Below are positions 20,366 through 34,013 of a DNA stretch of 64,000 nt, one piece after another. A program made the translations under genes and the position numbers. How positions within the stretch are numbered: position 1 is the stretch's first letter; each line of letters opens with the position of its first letter. The notes beneath the pieces were generated by a model. It made no database searches. It saw only the letters and a list, made by a program, of their open reading frames with translations, and was not told the origin of the DNA. The DNA comes from Shewanella pealeana ATCC 700345. Its GTDB lineage: Bacteria > Pseudomonadota > Gammaproteobacteria > Enterobacterales > Shewanellaceae. The stretch is from assembly GCF_000018285.1 (NCBI RefSeq), contig NC_009901.1, positions 3,843,001-3,907,000 of the forward strand, given 5' to 3'.

Positions 20366-21334
20366 TTATAATCCACAGGGAGAAGGCAAAGCAGGTCTTC
20401 TTTCTGCTACACCATCAATATGTTTAATGTCTTGCGCTTGTAGACTAGCGACCTGATTTAACACCTGCTGTGGAGTGATAATGTCATTCGCAATATGAAA
20501 AACCCAATCTATATCCTGCTGGTACTCTCTTAACTCATCAGAATCTACTGGACCAATAGAACCATCGGCACCTTTAGGCATGAACCATAAATTGAAGTTA
20601 ATCGACATCAGCTTCTCTGGAGCCACGTTCTCGGAATGAGTAGAGATAAGCTTGCCGTCAACATAATAATTGACCTCATCTTTTTCTACGGTCATTACCA
20701 ATATTCTCCAGCCGGCATAACTTCCTTCTTTTCTTGTGTACTCGTTAACTTTAGTCCAAGGCTCAAGTTGAAATGTTTCCCAAGTGGTCGTCCACATGGC
20801 TGGTGAGCTGTCACTGCCCCAGCCACCATTGGGCAGGTACTCAAAATCGACTTCGCTGTAACTGGGATCTAATGGGAACTCTAGCGGACTAATGGTATAG
20901 AAAGTTTGAATAACTTCATCTCCATCTGGCCCATAAGTTGGTGTGTCACGGAAGAACACTCTCGATGCATAGGTTCCTTCTAGGTACTTACGTTTGTGAC
21001 AAAACTGAGTGTGACGTGTATTCGTCCCTCCTCCGGCGGTAACAGAGCTCATTCTAATCGCCCCGCGATTAGCATCCTTAAGCTCAGGATGAAAACTCAA
21101 ACCTTCAGCAGACCATGTTGCCCCAGCAATACCAGGATGACCGGTTTCAGTTCTGGCTTTCCAACCGTTACTATTAAAGCTCTTGACGTCGGTATAACTA
21201 AATTCATCGAAGAAAACCTGTTCATTGCCTTCTTGTGACTGATTAGCTTGAGACTGATTTGCTTGAGAAAAGTTAGAAAAACCCAAAGATACTGCAAACG
21301 TTAATATTGATAAGCTCTGTAATGTATTCATCAT
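20366..21334 (-). CDS. Secreted glycoside hydrolase family 16-like protein
   Basis: A 322-residue protein with a Sec signal peptide (about 1-25), a short Ser-Gln-Ala-Asn repeat linker and a concanavalin-like domain. The GH16 catalytic signature ExDxE appears as EVDFE (Glu161, Asp163, Glu165), so a beta-glucan-, agar- or carrageenan-type polysaccharide is a plausible substrate; which one cannot be read from sequence. MWTTTWETFQLEPW and VNYYVDGKLI fit the jelly-roll. The C-terminal tail (about 285-322) is not part of the domain. It stands alone between tRNA-Trp and IS debris. Confidence 0.72.
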   Translation of the reverse strand: MMNTLQSLSILTFAVSLGFSNFSQANQSQANQSQEGNEQVFFDEFSYTDVKSFNSNGWKARTETGHPGIAGATWSAEGLSFHPELKDANRGAIRMSSVTAGGGTNTRHTQFCHKRKYLEGTYASRVFFRDTPTYGPDGDEVIQTFYTISPLEFPLDPSYSEVDFEYLPNGGWGSDSSPAMWTTTWETFQLEPWTKVNEYTRKEGSYAGWRILVMTVEKDEVNYYVDGKLISTHSENVAPEKLMSINFNLWFMPKGADGSIGPVDSDELREYQQDIDWVFHIANDIITPQQVLNQVASLQAQDIKHIDGVAERRPALPSPCGL

Positions 21335-21461
21335 ATTTCTATATCCTTTAGATTTAATGACAACGCTGTCAAACCTATCATTATACTTTTACACTTGTTA
21401 TCACCCATTAGTCGTATTCCCTTCATACAAACAACAATAAAGAGTCTACTACCGTTAACAA

Positions 21462-22014
21462 GTAAGCATATTCAAACTGCTGTTGGCGTATCGCTCTTGG
21501 ACGTGTGCCTCTTCTGGCCCATAAGCGTGTTGTTGTGTTCTGTAGTCCAAAGCGAGCCTCATTCTGGAACCATGATTTTGGTAAACCTGACGACTCGCTC
21601 TAATGCGACGCTGCCAGAAATGTTAAGGATCGTTTCCAGTTGGAACTTTTTTAAAAGCAGCTTGGACTTCAGTAGATTGTTTGGGGTGTTTCGAGCGACT
21701 CGTTACCCAGCTAAAACCTAATTGTTCCAGCAACTTGTAAATCGCATTAGGATGGAAATCAACATTAAACTGTTGTTGGATATATTTAAGGATGGCGTCC
21801 CCGGTAAGTCTGCCACCAGAGCTACTTTTGCACTGTTCTTCTATATCGGCACTAAGTTGCTGTTTTTGAATTGAGCTCAAGTAGCTATCACGACCTTTAT
21901 TCTTCTTGGCACCCAATCCTTTGAGGCCGCTCGAAAGGTACTTGGCTACCCAAGCGTTAACAGTGGACCGGGCCACTTTGAGTCTCAGCGCTATAAGTTT
22001 TCAAATGAAAATAC
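21462..22014 (-). pseudogene. Decayed IS630-family transposase
   Basis: The minus strand keeps the helix-turn-helix part (VARSTVNAWVAKYL, then the KNKGRDSYLS region, at 21623-21976) and, in another frame, the DDE-domain stretch FQNEARFGLQNTTTRLWA followed by QQQFEYAYL (about 21462-21560). At least one, probably two, frameshifts separate them. The extreme N-terminus is cut by a stop and the C-terminal catalytic part is gone. Not expected to be active. Confidence 0.75.
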
Positions 22015-22051
22015 TGATTAAGAAAGGTGCTTATATTAGATCACAACTCAT

Positions 22052-22066
22052 TACTGATTGGTATTA
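22052..22066. repeat. IS630 remnant end, identical to a MITE end
   Basis: The 15 bases TACTGATTGGTATTA lie about 40 bases outside the N-terminal end of the transposase remnant. They are the exact complement of 15 bases in the terminal repeats of the MITE at 62276-62547. Probably the outer end of the IS630 element. Confidence 0.55.
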
Positions 22067-22495
22067 GCAGCTGGAAATGACCGTATCGGTTCGCGCAGCG
22101 AAAACATGGGGTAAAAGTAAAGTACTTGGAATACGTAGTATTTAGCCTTGCTTGAACGCGGAGAAGTTCATCTTCGTAGCGGGAGAGCAAGGCACACGGA
22201 AGTGCCGAATGCCGGAAACGCATGGATGCAGTTTCTGGGCAAGCCCAGCGGCGGGACGACGTAGGGAGTAGTTCTTTTCACGCAGTGTATATACGAAAAA
22301 AGCCCGTTGCATTTTCTGTTAGGGCTTTTTCGGCTGTCTTTCGTGAAGAAGTTGGCGCCTGGAAATGGCCAGCTACGCTAAAGCTTCGCGCTGAACCACA
22401 TGGATGTGGTGAATGCAGAAAATGTCTGGAACTATTTTAGGCCATTAGCACATCGCTAGCGCGGTATTCGCCCTACGACCGCCATGGATAATGGA
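22067..22495. other. Non-coding debris between two IS elements
   Basis: No credible gene. The stretch contains a hairpin (22294-22332) and a 13-base piece identical to the 3' end of the 5S rRNA gene (22355-22367), both described separately. A second 12-base match to the same 5S end (CTGGAAATGACC) starts near 22071. A small hairpin, ACCACATGGATGTGGT, is at about 22396-22411. The rest is unclassified. Confidence 0.5.
22294..22367 (-). repeat. Relic of an rRNA-operon tail (terminator plus 5S end)
   Basis: An 11-bp stem terminator (CGAAAAAAGCCC / GGGCTTTTTCG) is followed 22 bases later by GCGCCTGGAAATG. The live operon has the same layout: terminator at 23989-24022, then the same 13 bases at 24047, with TCTTTCG in both spacers. 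Beyond these bases the 5S similarity is lost. Confidence 0.5.
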
Positions 22496-22577
22496 ATGGA
22501 CCCATCCACTTTTAATCGGCCTCGCAATGGGCCACGATGTAGTTGCTTAAACTCATCAGAAAGAGGACGGGTCCACT

Positions 22578-23594
22578 ATGAACATTACTACAATTGGTCT
22601 TGATATCGCAAAGTCCGTTTTTCATTTTGTTGGCGTTAATAAAGCCGGAAAGCTTGTCAAAAAGAAGATAATTAAGCGCAAAGAGTTAGTGCTTTTTCTT
22701 GCTCAAATAGAACCTTGCCTTGTTGTGATGGAAGCCTGTGGCGGTGCAAACTATTGGGCTAGGGAGTTCGAGAAAGTTGGCCATCAAGTTAAGTTAATAG
22801 CACCCCAGTATGTCGTTCCCTACAGACAAGGAAATAAGAATGACTATAACGATGCACTTGCGATAGCTGAAGCAGCACAACGCCCCAACATGCGCTTTGT
22901 AGAGCCTAAGCCAGTAGAGCAGCAAGATATTCAGATGCTGCATCGAATGAGAGAAAGACTAAACAAACAATCTACTGCACTGATAAATCAAGTGAGAGGT
23001 ATGCTCGCTGAGTACGGCATTGTCATCACAAAAGGAAAAGCGTCTTTTAGGACAAAGCTACCAGATATTCTAGAAAATGCCGATAACGAATTAACAGTCA
23101 AAGGCCGAAGTGTTTTTTATCAACTATATGAAGAGTTTAATGACATTGAGAAGCGACTTAAAAACTGTGATGCCCAAGTTCAACAAGAGGTGAAAAGTAA
23201 CCAAGTATGCCAGCGCTTAGAAAGCGTACCAGGCATTGGCCCTGTGACTGCCACAGCATTTTATGCAGCTGTTGGGCAAGGTAAAGATTTTACCAATGGG
23301 AGACATTTTTCAGCATGGTGCGGTCTAGTACCCAAACAGCATAGTAGTGGCGGGAAAAATAATTTGCTTGGTATTAGTAAGCGAGGAAACGCTTATTTGA
23401 GAACGCTATTTATCCACGGGGCAAGAACTGTCTTACAGCATAGTTCTAATAAAACTGACAGATTTAGTTGCTGGGCTAGCGCACTTGCAGAAAGGCGTGG
23501 CTTTAACAGAGCTTGTGTTGCCGTAGCTAATAAGCTTGCACGAATAGCGTGGGTTATAGCAGCAAGAGAAGATGAATACCGTATCACAGTATAA
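22578..23594 (+). CDS. IS110-family transposase (DEDD recombinase)
   Basis: 338 residues, full length. The N-terminal RuvC-like DEDD domain shows Asp9 (GLDIAKS), Glu52 (MEACGG), and Asp89/Asp92 (KNDYNDALAIAEA). The C-terminal Transposase_20 domain includes LESVPGIGPVTATA and the SAWCGLVP region with the family's serine. Members are guided by an RNA encoded in the element's non-coding end. A ribosome site (AGAGGAC) precedes the ATG. The frame is intact, so the element may be active. Confidence 0.92.
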   Translation: MNITTIGLDIAKSVFHFVGVNKAGKLVKKKIIKRKELVLFLAQIEPCLVVMEACGGANYWAREFEKVGHQVKLIAPQYVVPYRQGNKNDYNDALAIAEAAQRPNMRFVEPKPVEQQDIQMLHRMRERLNKQSTALINQVRGMLAEYGIVITKGKASFRTKLPDILENADNELTVKGRSVFYQLYEEFNDIEKRLKNCDAQVQQEVKSNQVCQRLESVPGIGPVTATAFYAAVGQGKDFTNGRHFSAWCGLVPKQHSSGGKNNLLGISKRGNAYLRTLFIHGARTVLQHSSNKTDRFSCWASALAERRGFNRACVAVANKLARIAWVIAAREDEYRITV

Positions 23595-23856
23595 ATTAAT
23601 CATTAACGCGTCAACTTAACGAGATAATCATAAGTTTTGCTAACCACCAAGTTGCCAAGATAATTGATTTGATGATGAGACAGTCAGACTGTTCTGCTTA
23701 AAACCTTGCTTCGCCACAGGCTCTAAAGAAGCCGTAAGGATGATAAGGAAAGTAGAAGCAAATATCCATCAGGGCCAGAGGAGTACCTCAATAACAGGCC
23801 GAATATATGGGTGCAATGAACTCTTCTCAAAGTCGATATTAAATATCTTGCAAACC
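23595..23856 (+). ncRNA. Candidate IS110 guide (bridge/seek) RNA region
   Basis: Non-coding interval between the transposase stop and the right inverted repeat. IS1111-group elements are known to encode the target-choosing RNA in this position. A hairpin can form around 23700-23740 (GCTTC ... GAAGC). RNA boundaries and guide loops cannot be set by eye. Confidence 0.4.
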
Positions 23857-23988
23857 GGATGGGTCCATATATGGGGAAGTGTCGATATTGAAGGAGCATT
23901 TATCGACCTCCACATGGGTATTGAGCCTCACTACGTTCGGACTCTTTATTTTCCCATGCTCGAGTATTATTTCAAAAGCCGTTAAACG

Positions 23989-24022
23989 AAAAAATCCCCA
24001 ACACATAGTGCTGGGGATTTAT
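23989..24022 (-). terminator. rRNA operon terminator
   Basis: On the minus strand, AAATCCCCAGCAC pairs with GTGTTGGGGATTT and is followed by a T run, 25 bases past the 5S 3' end. Confidence 0.85.
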
Positions 24023-24047
24023 CGCTTCTCTTTCGAGCATAATTTAG

Positions 24048-24166
24048 CGCCTGGAAATGACCTACTCTCACATGGGGAGACCCCACACTACCATCGGCGA
24101 TATTGCGTTTCACTTCTGAGTTCGGAATGGATTCAGGTGGTGCCACAACTCTATGGTTTCCAGACA
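24048..24166 (-). rRNA. rrf: 5S ribosomal RNA
   Basis: The minus strand begins TTGTCTGGAAACCATAGAG and has the conserved CCGAACTCAGAAGTGAAACG loop and the GATGGTAGTGTGGGGTCTCC region, ending CATTTCCAGGCG. About 119 nt; ends accurate to a few bases. Confidence 0.95.
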
Positions 24167-24297
24167 AATTTGGTAAATTTAGAAAGCTGGACTCGCTATG
24201 CAAGTCTTAATAAATTGGGTTCACACTACATTAAGTGTTTTCTAATTCTGGTTTCTATAAGAAACATAGTTAACTCATAAAACCCATCAGGGTTGTA

Positions 24298-27191
<2,894 letters not shown>

Positions 27192-27539
27192 ATACAACCC
27201 AAATAAGTCTCTATGAGATTATCCGTTGTTCTGAGCGGGTAAGCTCACAACAGCCGTATCGTAACTAATGGTTTCTACTTTCGCCAAAATTAGAATTTTT
27301 ACCTCATCATCCAACAAGTTAATGTTAAACAACGAGCTAAGACACTTAATGTTAAGTGTTTATAGAACTCAATTTTTTAATTTCGCAATAATCTTTCGAT
27401 TATTACTATCAGCTTTCCAAATTTTTAAAGAACGATATCAACTACGTGAAGTAGGATATTTCGTCGCTCATCCCTACAAAGTAGAGACAAACAAGCAATC
27501 TGTGTGAACACTCAACAACTATTAAGTTAGTCGTATAGG
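27192..27539 (-). other. 16S-23S spacer without tRNA genes
   Basis: No tRNA can be folded here, unlike the Ile/Ala or Glu spacers of many gammaproteobacterial operons. The minus strand has the boxA-like GTTCTTTAAAAATTTGGAA (about 27413-27431). Segments near 27488-27513 and near 27336-27350 can pair with sequences beyond the other ends of 16S and 23S, forming the RNase III processing stems. Confidence 0.75.
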
Positions 27540-29082
<1,543 letters not shown>

Positions 29083-29270
29083 AAGTTTTTTTTGCTTCTT
29101 CCACCTTACAAGTAAGGCTAAATCAGCGGCTCAACGAATTCTGTATTACATATTGCTATGAACACTCATTCATTAAGTCAATTTTTGATTGCCTCATTCT
29201 TTACTAGAAAGAAGTAGACAATTTCGAATAACTTAATCTCTGTGAGTGTCCACACAGATTTGCTTGTCAT

Positions 29271-29283
29271 ATTGTTAAAGAGC
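29271..29283 (-). promoter_or_regulatory. boxA antitermination site of the rRNA leader
   Basis: GCTCTTTAACAAT on the minus strand matches the canonical boxA used by the NusB/NusE antitermination complex, about 190 bases upstream of 16S. Confidence 0.85.
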
Positions 29284-29357
29284 GGTGCTAATTCTATTAA
29301 GACTAAGTCTTTCAAACTAGCGCCTTAGACGCTTAGGTCGTTTGGCTGAGGAGGCGT

Positions 29358-29385
29358 ATTCTACACTCTCCAGTGTCGGCGTCAA
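29358..29385 (-). promoter_or_regulatory. rRNA operon promoter P2
   Basis: Minus-strand TTGACG (29380-29385) and TAGAAT (29358-29363) are 16 bases apart. A GC-rich discriminator follows the -10 and AT-rich DNA lies upstream. Confidence 0.7.
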
Positions 29386-29584
29386 GCGCTTATTTTAAGA
29401 AGTTTTTCAAGCGATGATTCTTTGTTCACTCTCGTGTCAACAACCATCAAATGAAGCTCTTAAACCGCTTCTCACCAGATTCAAATCTCTTTCGATTTTC
29501 GAATCGCTAACACCGCTGCAAGTCCCGTGCTCTCTAGCGTTTACGCTGGGTAGTTGGCCTGCTGTGCCGTGTCAGTGGATGCGC

Positions 29585-29612
29585 ATTATAGGGAGTTCCC
29601 GGAAGAGCGCAA
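29585..29612 (-). promoter_or_regulatory. rRNA operon promoter P1
   Basis: Minus-strand TTGCGC (29607-29612) and perfect TATAAT (29585-29590) are 16 bases apart. The following GCGCATCCACTGACACGG is the GC-rich start region typical of stringently controlled rrn P1 promoters. Confidence 0.85.
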
Positions 29613-29841
29613 GGGGCTTTCTCAATAAAACCTAAACAACTTAACTAAACGAACATTAATGAGCCACTATGCGGTTTAATCCAGCTAAAACACCTAACTT
29701 GATAGAGTCTCAGGCCTCTAGCCTCTTCTTCGCGACCAATAAAAGCTCGGTTTTTCCCTAAAAACTTTCATCCGCTTCTATATAGCGCTACTTATTGTAT
29801 AGTCTATCGTCATATTGGCATTCTAAAGTATTCAGGCTAGC
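29613..29841. other. Intergenic region upstream of rrn P1
   Basis: No gene is seen. The part next to P1 is AT-rich (UP element or Fis sites would lie here). The right side should hold the promoter of the divergent DUF4124 gene; the AGTATAGTC-like stretch at about 29797-29803 is a possible but weak -10. Confidence 0.4.
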
Positions 29842-29901
29842 ATGATACTGATGGGTTCTAGGCGTCATCGGCGTCAATTCATTTTAACCATGGATAGAAA
29901 A

Positions 29902-30405
29902 ATGATTAAAACAATAAAAATAGGCTGCGTTAAACTTCAGCTTCCCACCTACAGCGCTGCGTTGGTTAGCACGTTTCTGCTATTGGGCTTATCTGCTTCA
30001 TCATCCCAAGCCAACATTATCTACACTTGGGTCGATGCCAATGGCGTCACTCACTATAGTCAGCAGCCTCCGGAAGATGATCAAACGCCTACTCATACAG
30101 ATAAGCTATATAGTGACGATCTTAAACCTAAGCAAATAGGTACTGTCGCTCCTTCACCTCCCATTGTTAAAAATCAAGCTCAAACCGATTTAGAGAAAAC
30201 GGCAGCAGCGATAAATCAGGCGGATTCTGCTCAAGCAAAGCAGATCTGTGAAAATGCTCGTCACAGCCTTAACGTACTGACTACTCATGCAAAGCTAAAT
30301 AAGAAAAATAAACAGACTGGTGAAGTCGTCGCGATGACCGAAGAACAAAGGCAGGCTTCGATCTCGGAACAGAAAGAGAGAATTAAGCTATTTTGCACGG
30401 ATTAG
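29902..30405 (+). CDS. DUF4124-domain secreted protein
   Basis: Exported protein with one DUF4124 domain right after the signal peptide (YTWVDANGVTHYSQQPPEDD). The frame opens at 29842; the MIKTIKI start at 29902 gives a plausible signal peptide ending at SQA. ATGs at 29842 and 29890 are alternatives, and no strong ribosome site decides. The C-terminal half is a polar helix with two Cys. Function unknown. Confidence 0.75.
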   Translation: MIKTIKIGCVKLQLPTYSAALVSTFLLLGLSASSSQANIIYTWVDANGVTHYSQQPPEDDQTPTHTDKLYSDDLKPKQIGTVAPSPPIVKNQAQTDLEKTAAAINQADSAQAKQICENARHSLNVLTTHAKLNKKNKQTGEVVAMTEEQRQASISEQKERIKLFCTD

Positions 30406-30450
30406 TCTTTAGCAAAAAATGATACTAAAGCTATATCCCTTTAAATATTA

Positions 30451-30476
30451 AAAAACAGACTCTACGGAGTCTGTTT
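30451..30476. terminator. Bidirectional terminator
   Basis: AACAGACTC / GAGTCTGTT stem with A and T runs between two convergent genes. Confidence 0.8.
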
Positions 30477-30494
30477 CATCAGCAAGAGACGCAG

Positions 30495-30821
30495 TTACTT
30501 GGTAGCTTGTAGATTGTACATTGAACGTGGAACACCATCTTCACAGGCTTTTTGCCCCGCCGCCCAGCCATCATCAAAGCGTTGTAGACCATCCAATGCT
30601 GTATCTTTCTTTATTGAGTCATATAACTCTGTCTGCTTTTTCGCTGTAACATAAGCATTTTTACAGCCGCGGTAATAACCGTAGTGGTAGAGGCTCTCAT
30701 ACTCTTTATTGCCTTCACCAATATAAGGCGCTGACACCTGCTTTTCTTCATAATCAGAACTTGAAGAACAGCCAATCACACTCAGTGAAACTAATGCGAT
30801 AAAGGCTAATTTTTTTTTCAT
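30495..30821 (-). CDS. Small lipoprotein, unknown function
   Basis: A small protein with a lipoprotein signal (MKKKLAFIALVSLSVIGC). The frame begins 21 bases upstream with ATG at 30842, but MKKK at 30821 is the natural signal-peptide start. The mature part is about 90 residues with three Cys besides the lipidated one and a Tyr/Gly-rich YESLYHYGYYRGC stretch. I do not recognise a family. Confidence 0.7.
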   Translation of the reverse strand: MKKKLAFIALVSLSVIGCSSSSDYEEKQVSAPYIGEGNKEYESLYHYGYYRGCKNAYVTAKKQTELYDSIKKDTALDGLQRFDDGWAAGQKACEDGVPRSMYNLQATK

Positions 30822-30967
30822 TATGCTCTGCTCCTTGTCCATATCAATTTTGAATGCTTAATTTAACTACTTAATTTCAATACATACCTTGAGTATCATC
30901 CATTACTCAAATATTACCAATTTGGCTAATGCCAATGATAAAGGCCTAGTATTGATAGCAAATATGT

Positions 30968-31063
30968 TTAGCTCAATTATATGCTTAGCTCAATTATATG
31001 CTTAGCTCAATTATATGCTTAGCTCAATTATATGCTTAGCTCAATTATATGCTTAGCTCAATT
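30968..31063. repeat. Tandem repeat, 17-bp unit, about 5.6 copies
   Basis: Five perfect copies of TTAGCTCAATTATATGC and a partial sixth, with no spacers. A period of 17 with no spacer rules out CRISPR. Perfect identity suggests recent expansion by slippage. No coding frame uses it. Confidence 0.95.
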
Positions 31064-31129
31064 TTCAGCCATAAAGCTCAATATACATTAACAAAGGTAA
31101 GTTAACAGGGTTTGCCGCAATTTTTATAC

Positions 31130-31162
31130 AAAAAAGGCTTCAACAAATGTTGAAACCTTTTA
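31130..31162 (-). terminator. clpB terminator
   Basis: A stem around GTTGAA / TTCAAC with a T-rich end on the minus strand, about 50 bases after the clpB stop. Confidence 0.65.
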
Positions 31163-31214
31163 TTGAGCTTTATATTAAACACTCGGCCTGTTCGGCTTGC
31201 TGTTTTAACTCACA

Positions 31215-33788
31215 TTATTGGCTAAACACTAAGGTGTCGTTTTCAACTGAAACCTTAATATCCTTGCCAGGCAAGAGCTGACCACTGAGGATCTGCTGTG
31301 CCAATGGATTTTCAACCTCTTGCTGCAATGCTCTCTTAAGTGGTCTTGCACCATATACAGGATCAAAACCCGCTCGAGCAATCAATGCTAGAGCGTCATC
31401 ACTCATCTCAAGTCCATAATCCTTGTCTGCAAGGCGTTTTTTAAGGCCTTCAATTTGGATCTTGGCAATATGGGCAATATTCTTCTCATCAAGTGGATGG
31501 AACACTACCGCCTCATCGACACGGTTCAAAAACTCAGGTCTGAAGTTCTGCATCACCACCTGCATCACATCAGACTTCATCTCATCATAGCTTTGAGTAC
31601 CAAAGCCCAATTGGATGAGATCTGAACCTAGATTAGAGGTCATGATCACCACTGTATTTCTAAAGTCTACCGTGCGCCCTTGTCCATCGGTTAGGCGTCC
31701 ATCATCTAATACTTGCAGTAAGATATTAAAGACATCTGGATGCGCCTTCTCAACTTCATCAAGTAGGATCACCGAATATGGTTTACGTCTCACAGCTTCC
31801 GTTAAGTAGCCGCCCTCTTCATAACCCACATATCCTGGAGGGGCACCAACTAATCGTGAAACCGAATGTTTTTCCATAAACTCAGACATGTCGACTCGAA
31901 CGAGTGCAGATTCGGTATCGAACAAGAATTTAGCAAGCGACTTACATAGCTCAGTTTTACCAACGCCTGTTGGACCTAAGAATAAAAAAGAGCCAATTGG
32001 ACGATTCGGATCTGCAAGACCAGCTCGGCTACGACGAATTGCATTAGACACAGAATCTACTGCTTCGTTTTGGCCGATAACTCGTTCGTGCAGCGCATCT
32101 TCCATCTTAAGCAGCTTGTCACGTTCCCCTTCGAGCATCTTAGATACCGGAATACCTGTAGCCTTTGATAAAACTTCGGCAATCTCAACATCGGTAACCT
32201 TATTCCGCAATAAGGTCATATCTTGCATTTCAGCTTGCGCCGCTAAATCTAGCTGCTTTTCAAGCTCTGGAATACGTCCATACTGCAGCTCTGACATACG
32301 AGTTAAGTCACCCGCACGTCTAGCCACTTCAAGATCCATACGTGCTTGCTCTAAATCAGCTTTTATATGCTGAGTACCAGCTAACGCTGCTTTCTCGGTA
32401 TGCCAAATCTCATTTAGCTCAGCCCCTTTCGCTTCAACATCTTTAAGCTCAGCACGCAATGTGTCTAAACGGCGTAAGCTGGCTTCATCAGCTTCTTTAC
32501 TTAACGCTTGCTCTTCAAGCTTTAGCTGAATAGCACGTCGTTCCAATCTATCTAAAGATTCCGGCTTAGAGTCAATCTGAATACGGATGCTCGATGCAGC
32601 CTCGTCAATCAGATCGATAGCTTTATCTGGCAACTTACGATCTGAGATATAGCGATGTGACATACTTGCCGCAGCAACAATCGCCGGATCGGTAATTTCA
32701 ACGTGATGATGCAGCTCATAGCGCTCTTTCAGACCACGTAAGATAGCGATAGTGTCTTCAACACTCGGCTCATCTACCAGCACTTTCTGGAAACGACGCT
32801 CAAGCGCTGCATCTTTTTCAATGTACTGACGATATTCATCCAATGTTGTTGCGCCCACGCAGTGTAGATCACCGCGTGCCAGCGCAGGCTTTAACATATT
32901 GCCCGCATCCATCGCGCCATCAGACTTACCCGCACCTACCATAGTGTGTAGTTCATCAATAAAGAGGATCACTTGGCCCTCCTCTTGAGACAACTCATTG
33001 AGCACCGCTTTTAAACGCTCCTCAAATTCACCGCGATACTTAGCACCTGCCACTAATGCGCCCATGTCCAATGACAATACACGCTTATTCTTGATGCCTT
33101 CGGGGACTTCGTTGTTAATGATCCGCTGCGCTAAGCCTTCAACAATCGCCGTTTTACCGACACCCGGCTCTCCGATCAATACAGGATTGTTCTTGCTACG
33201 GCGCTGCAACACTTGAATGGTACGGCGAATTTCATCGTCACGACCAATAACTGGGTCTAATTTCCCCTGCTCTGCTCGCTCGGTAAGATCGACGGTAAAC
33301 TTCTTAAGTGCTTGACGCTGATCTTCAGCATTAGGGTCGTCCACATTTTGTCCGTTACGAATTTGGTCTATAGTCGACTCCATCAACTCTTTAGTCGCAC
33401 CGGATTGTTTTAGTGCTTGCGCTAGGCTGTCATTCCCCTCTAGCGCCGCTAATACAAACAGCTCACTAGAGATAAACTTGTCTTTACGCTTTTGCGCCAG
33501 CTTATCGCATAAATTGAGTAGGCGAATCAATGCCTGAGATAGCTGTACATCCCCGCCAGTCCCTTCGACTTGAGGTCTTTGTTCTAGATCTTTACTCAAT
33601 AACGAGCGCAGAGTACTTACTTGGATCCCTGCTTGCGTGAGTAGAGGGTGAATTGAACCACCATCTTGATTCAGTAACGCCATCATCAAATGTGATGGTT
33701 CGATAAATTGATGATCTCGGCCTAGTGCCAATGACTGAGCATCCGAGATGGCAATTTGGAATTTATTGGTCATACGATCGAGTCGCAT
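31215..33788 (-). CDS. clpB: Protein disaggregase ClpB
   Basis: Hexameric AAA+ chaperone that dissolves aggregates with DnaK. A Clp_N double repeat (about 1-150), first AAA+ with Walker A GEPGVGKT, a long coiled-coil M domain (about 410-525), and second AAA+ with GPTGVGKT. 857 residues is standard. A heat-shock-type promoter lies just upstream. The rluD-pgeF-clpB order next to an rRNA operon is also found in E. coli. Confidence 0.97.
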   Translation of the reverse strand: MRLDRMTNKFQIAISDAQSLALGRDHQFIEPSHLMMALLNQDGGSIHPLLTQAGIQVSTLRSLLSKDLEQRPQVEGTGGDVQLSQALIRLLNLCDKLAQKRKDKFISSELFVLAALEGNDSLAQALKQSGATKELMESTIDQIRNGQNVDDPNAEDQRQALKKFTVDLTERAEQGKLDPVIGRDDEIRRTIQVLQRRSKNNPVLIGEPGVGKTAIVEGLAQRIINNEVPEGIKNKRVLSLDMGALVAGAKYRGEFEERLKAVLNELSQEEGQVILFIDELHTMVGAGKSDGAMDAGNMLKPALARGDLHCVGATTLDEYRQYIEKDAALERRFQKVLVDEPSVEDTIAILRGLKERYELHHHVEITDPAIVAAASMSHRYISDRKLPDKAIDLIDEAASSIRIQIDSKPESLDRLERRAIQLKLEEQALSKEADEASLRRLDTLRAELKDVEAKGAELNEIWHTEKAALAGTQHIKADLEQARMDLEVARRAGDLTRMSELQYGRIPELEKQLDLAAQAEMQDMTLLRNKVTDVEIAEVLSKATGIPVSKMLEGERDKLLKMEDALHERVIGQNEAVDSVSNAIRRSRAGLADPNRPIGSFLFLGPTGVGKTELCKSLAKFLFDTESALVRVDMSEFMEKHSVSRLVGAPPGYVGYEEGGYLTEAVRRKPYSVILLDEVEKAHPDVFNILLQVLDDGRLTDGQGRTVDFRNTVVIMTSNLGSDLIQLGFGTQSYDEMKSDVMQVVMQNFRPEFLNRVDEAVVFHPLDEKNIAHIAKIQIEGLKKRLADKDYGLEMSDDALALIARAGFDPVYGARPLKRALQQEVENPLAQQILSGQLLPGKDIKVSVENDTLVFSQ

Positions 33789-33824
33789 AAATCCTCCGAT
33801 AACTCAAAAATAGTGATTAAAAGG

Positions 33825-33851
33825 CAATGGGCATTGCATATCTGCTTCGAG
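33825..33851 (-). promoter_or_regulatory. Sigma-32-type promoter of clpB
   Basis: On the minus strand CTCGAAG (33845-33851), a 13-base spacer, then CCCATTG (33825-33831). This resembles the heat-shock consensus CTTGAAA / CCCCAT, 36 bases before the ATG. Confidence 0.6.
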
Positions 33852-34013
33852 AAACCGAATTGGATAGCATTCATACCGCCATTTATGAACGATAAAAATC
33901 CATTCGCACTTCTATTCACATAAGAAAAGGTGATTCCGCTATTAAGCAGAATATCTGTTACTTAAAAGATGGGGGCTATTTGAACAATATCAAGTCGAAA
34001 AGGAGTAATTAAG

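Larger units (their letters stand above)
22496..23868 (+). mobile_element. IS110-family element, IS1111-like group
   Basis: A complete-looking element: left subterminal inverted repeat ATGGACCCATCC (22496-22507), transposase gene, about 260 bases of non-coding DNA, and the exact complement of the repeat at 23857-23868. Subterminal inverted repeats and a long 3' non-coding segment are features of the IS1111 group. True outer ends lie a few bases beyond the repeats and cannot be fixed here. Confidence 0.75.
30822..31214. other. Intergenic gap between clpB and a lipoprotein gene
   Basis: Contains the 17-bp tandem repeat (30968-31063) and the clpB terminator (31130-31162). No gene is seen. Confidence 0.6.

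Noticed and set aside
20069..20371. A 100-codon plus-strand frame
   Set aside because: Its first half runs antisense through tRNA-Trp copy 2 and its terminator; the conserved tRNA explains the openness.
21395..21721. A 108-codon plus-strand frame
   Set aside because: It is the antisense of the IS630 transposase remnant, whose minus-strand reading has recognisable motifs.
23740..24280. Two overlapping frames between the IS110 transposase and 5S rRNA
   Set aside because: They cross the inverted repeat, the rRNA terminator and the 5S gene; no ribosome site or family resemblance.
27192..27539. tRNA genes in the 16S-23S spacer
   Set aside because: No acceptor stem, anticodon loop or TTCGA T-loop could be found in either strand.
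30968..31063. CRISPR array
   Set aside because: 17-base units touch each other without spacers, and there are no cas genes.
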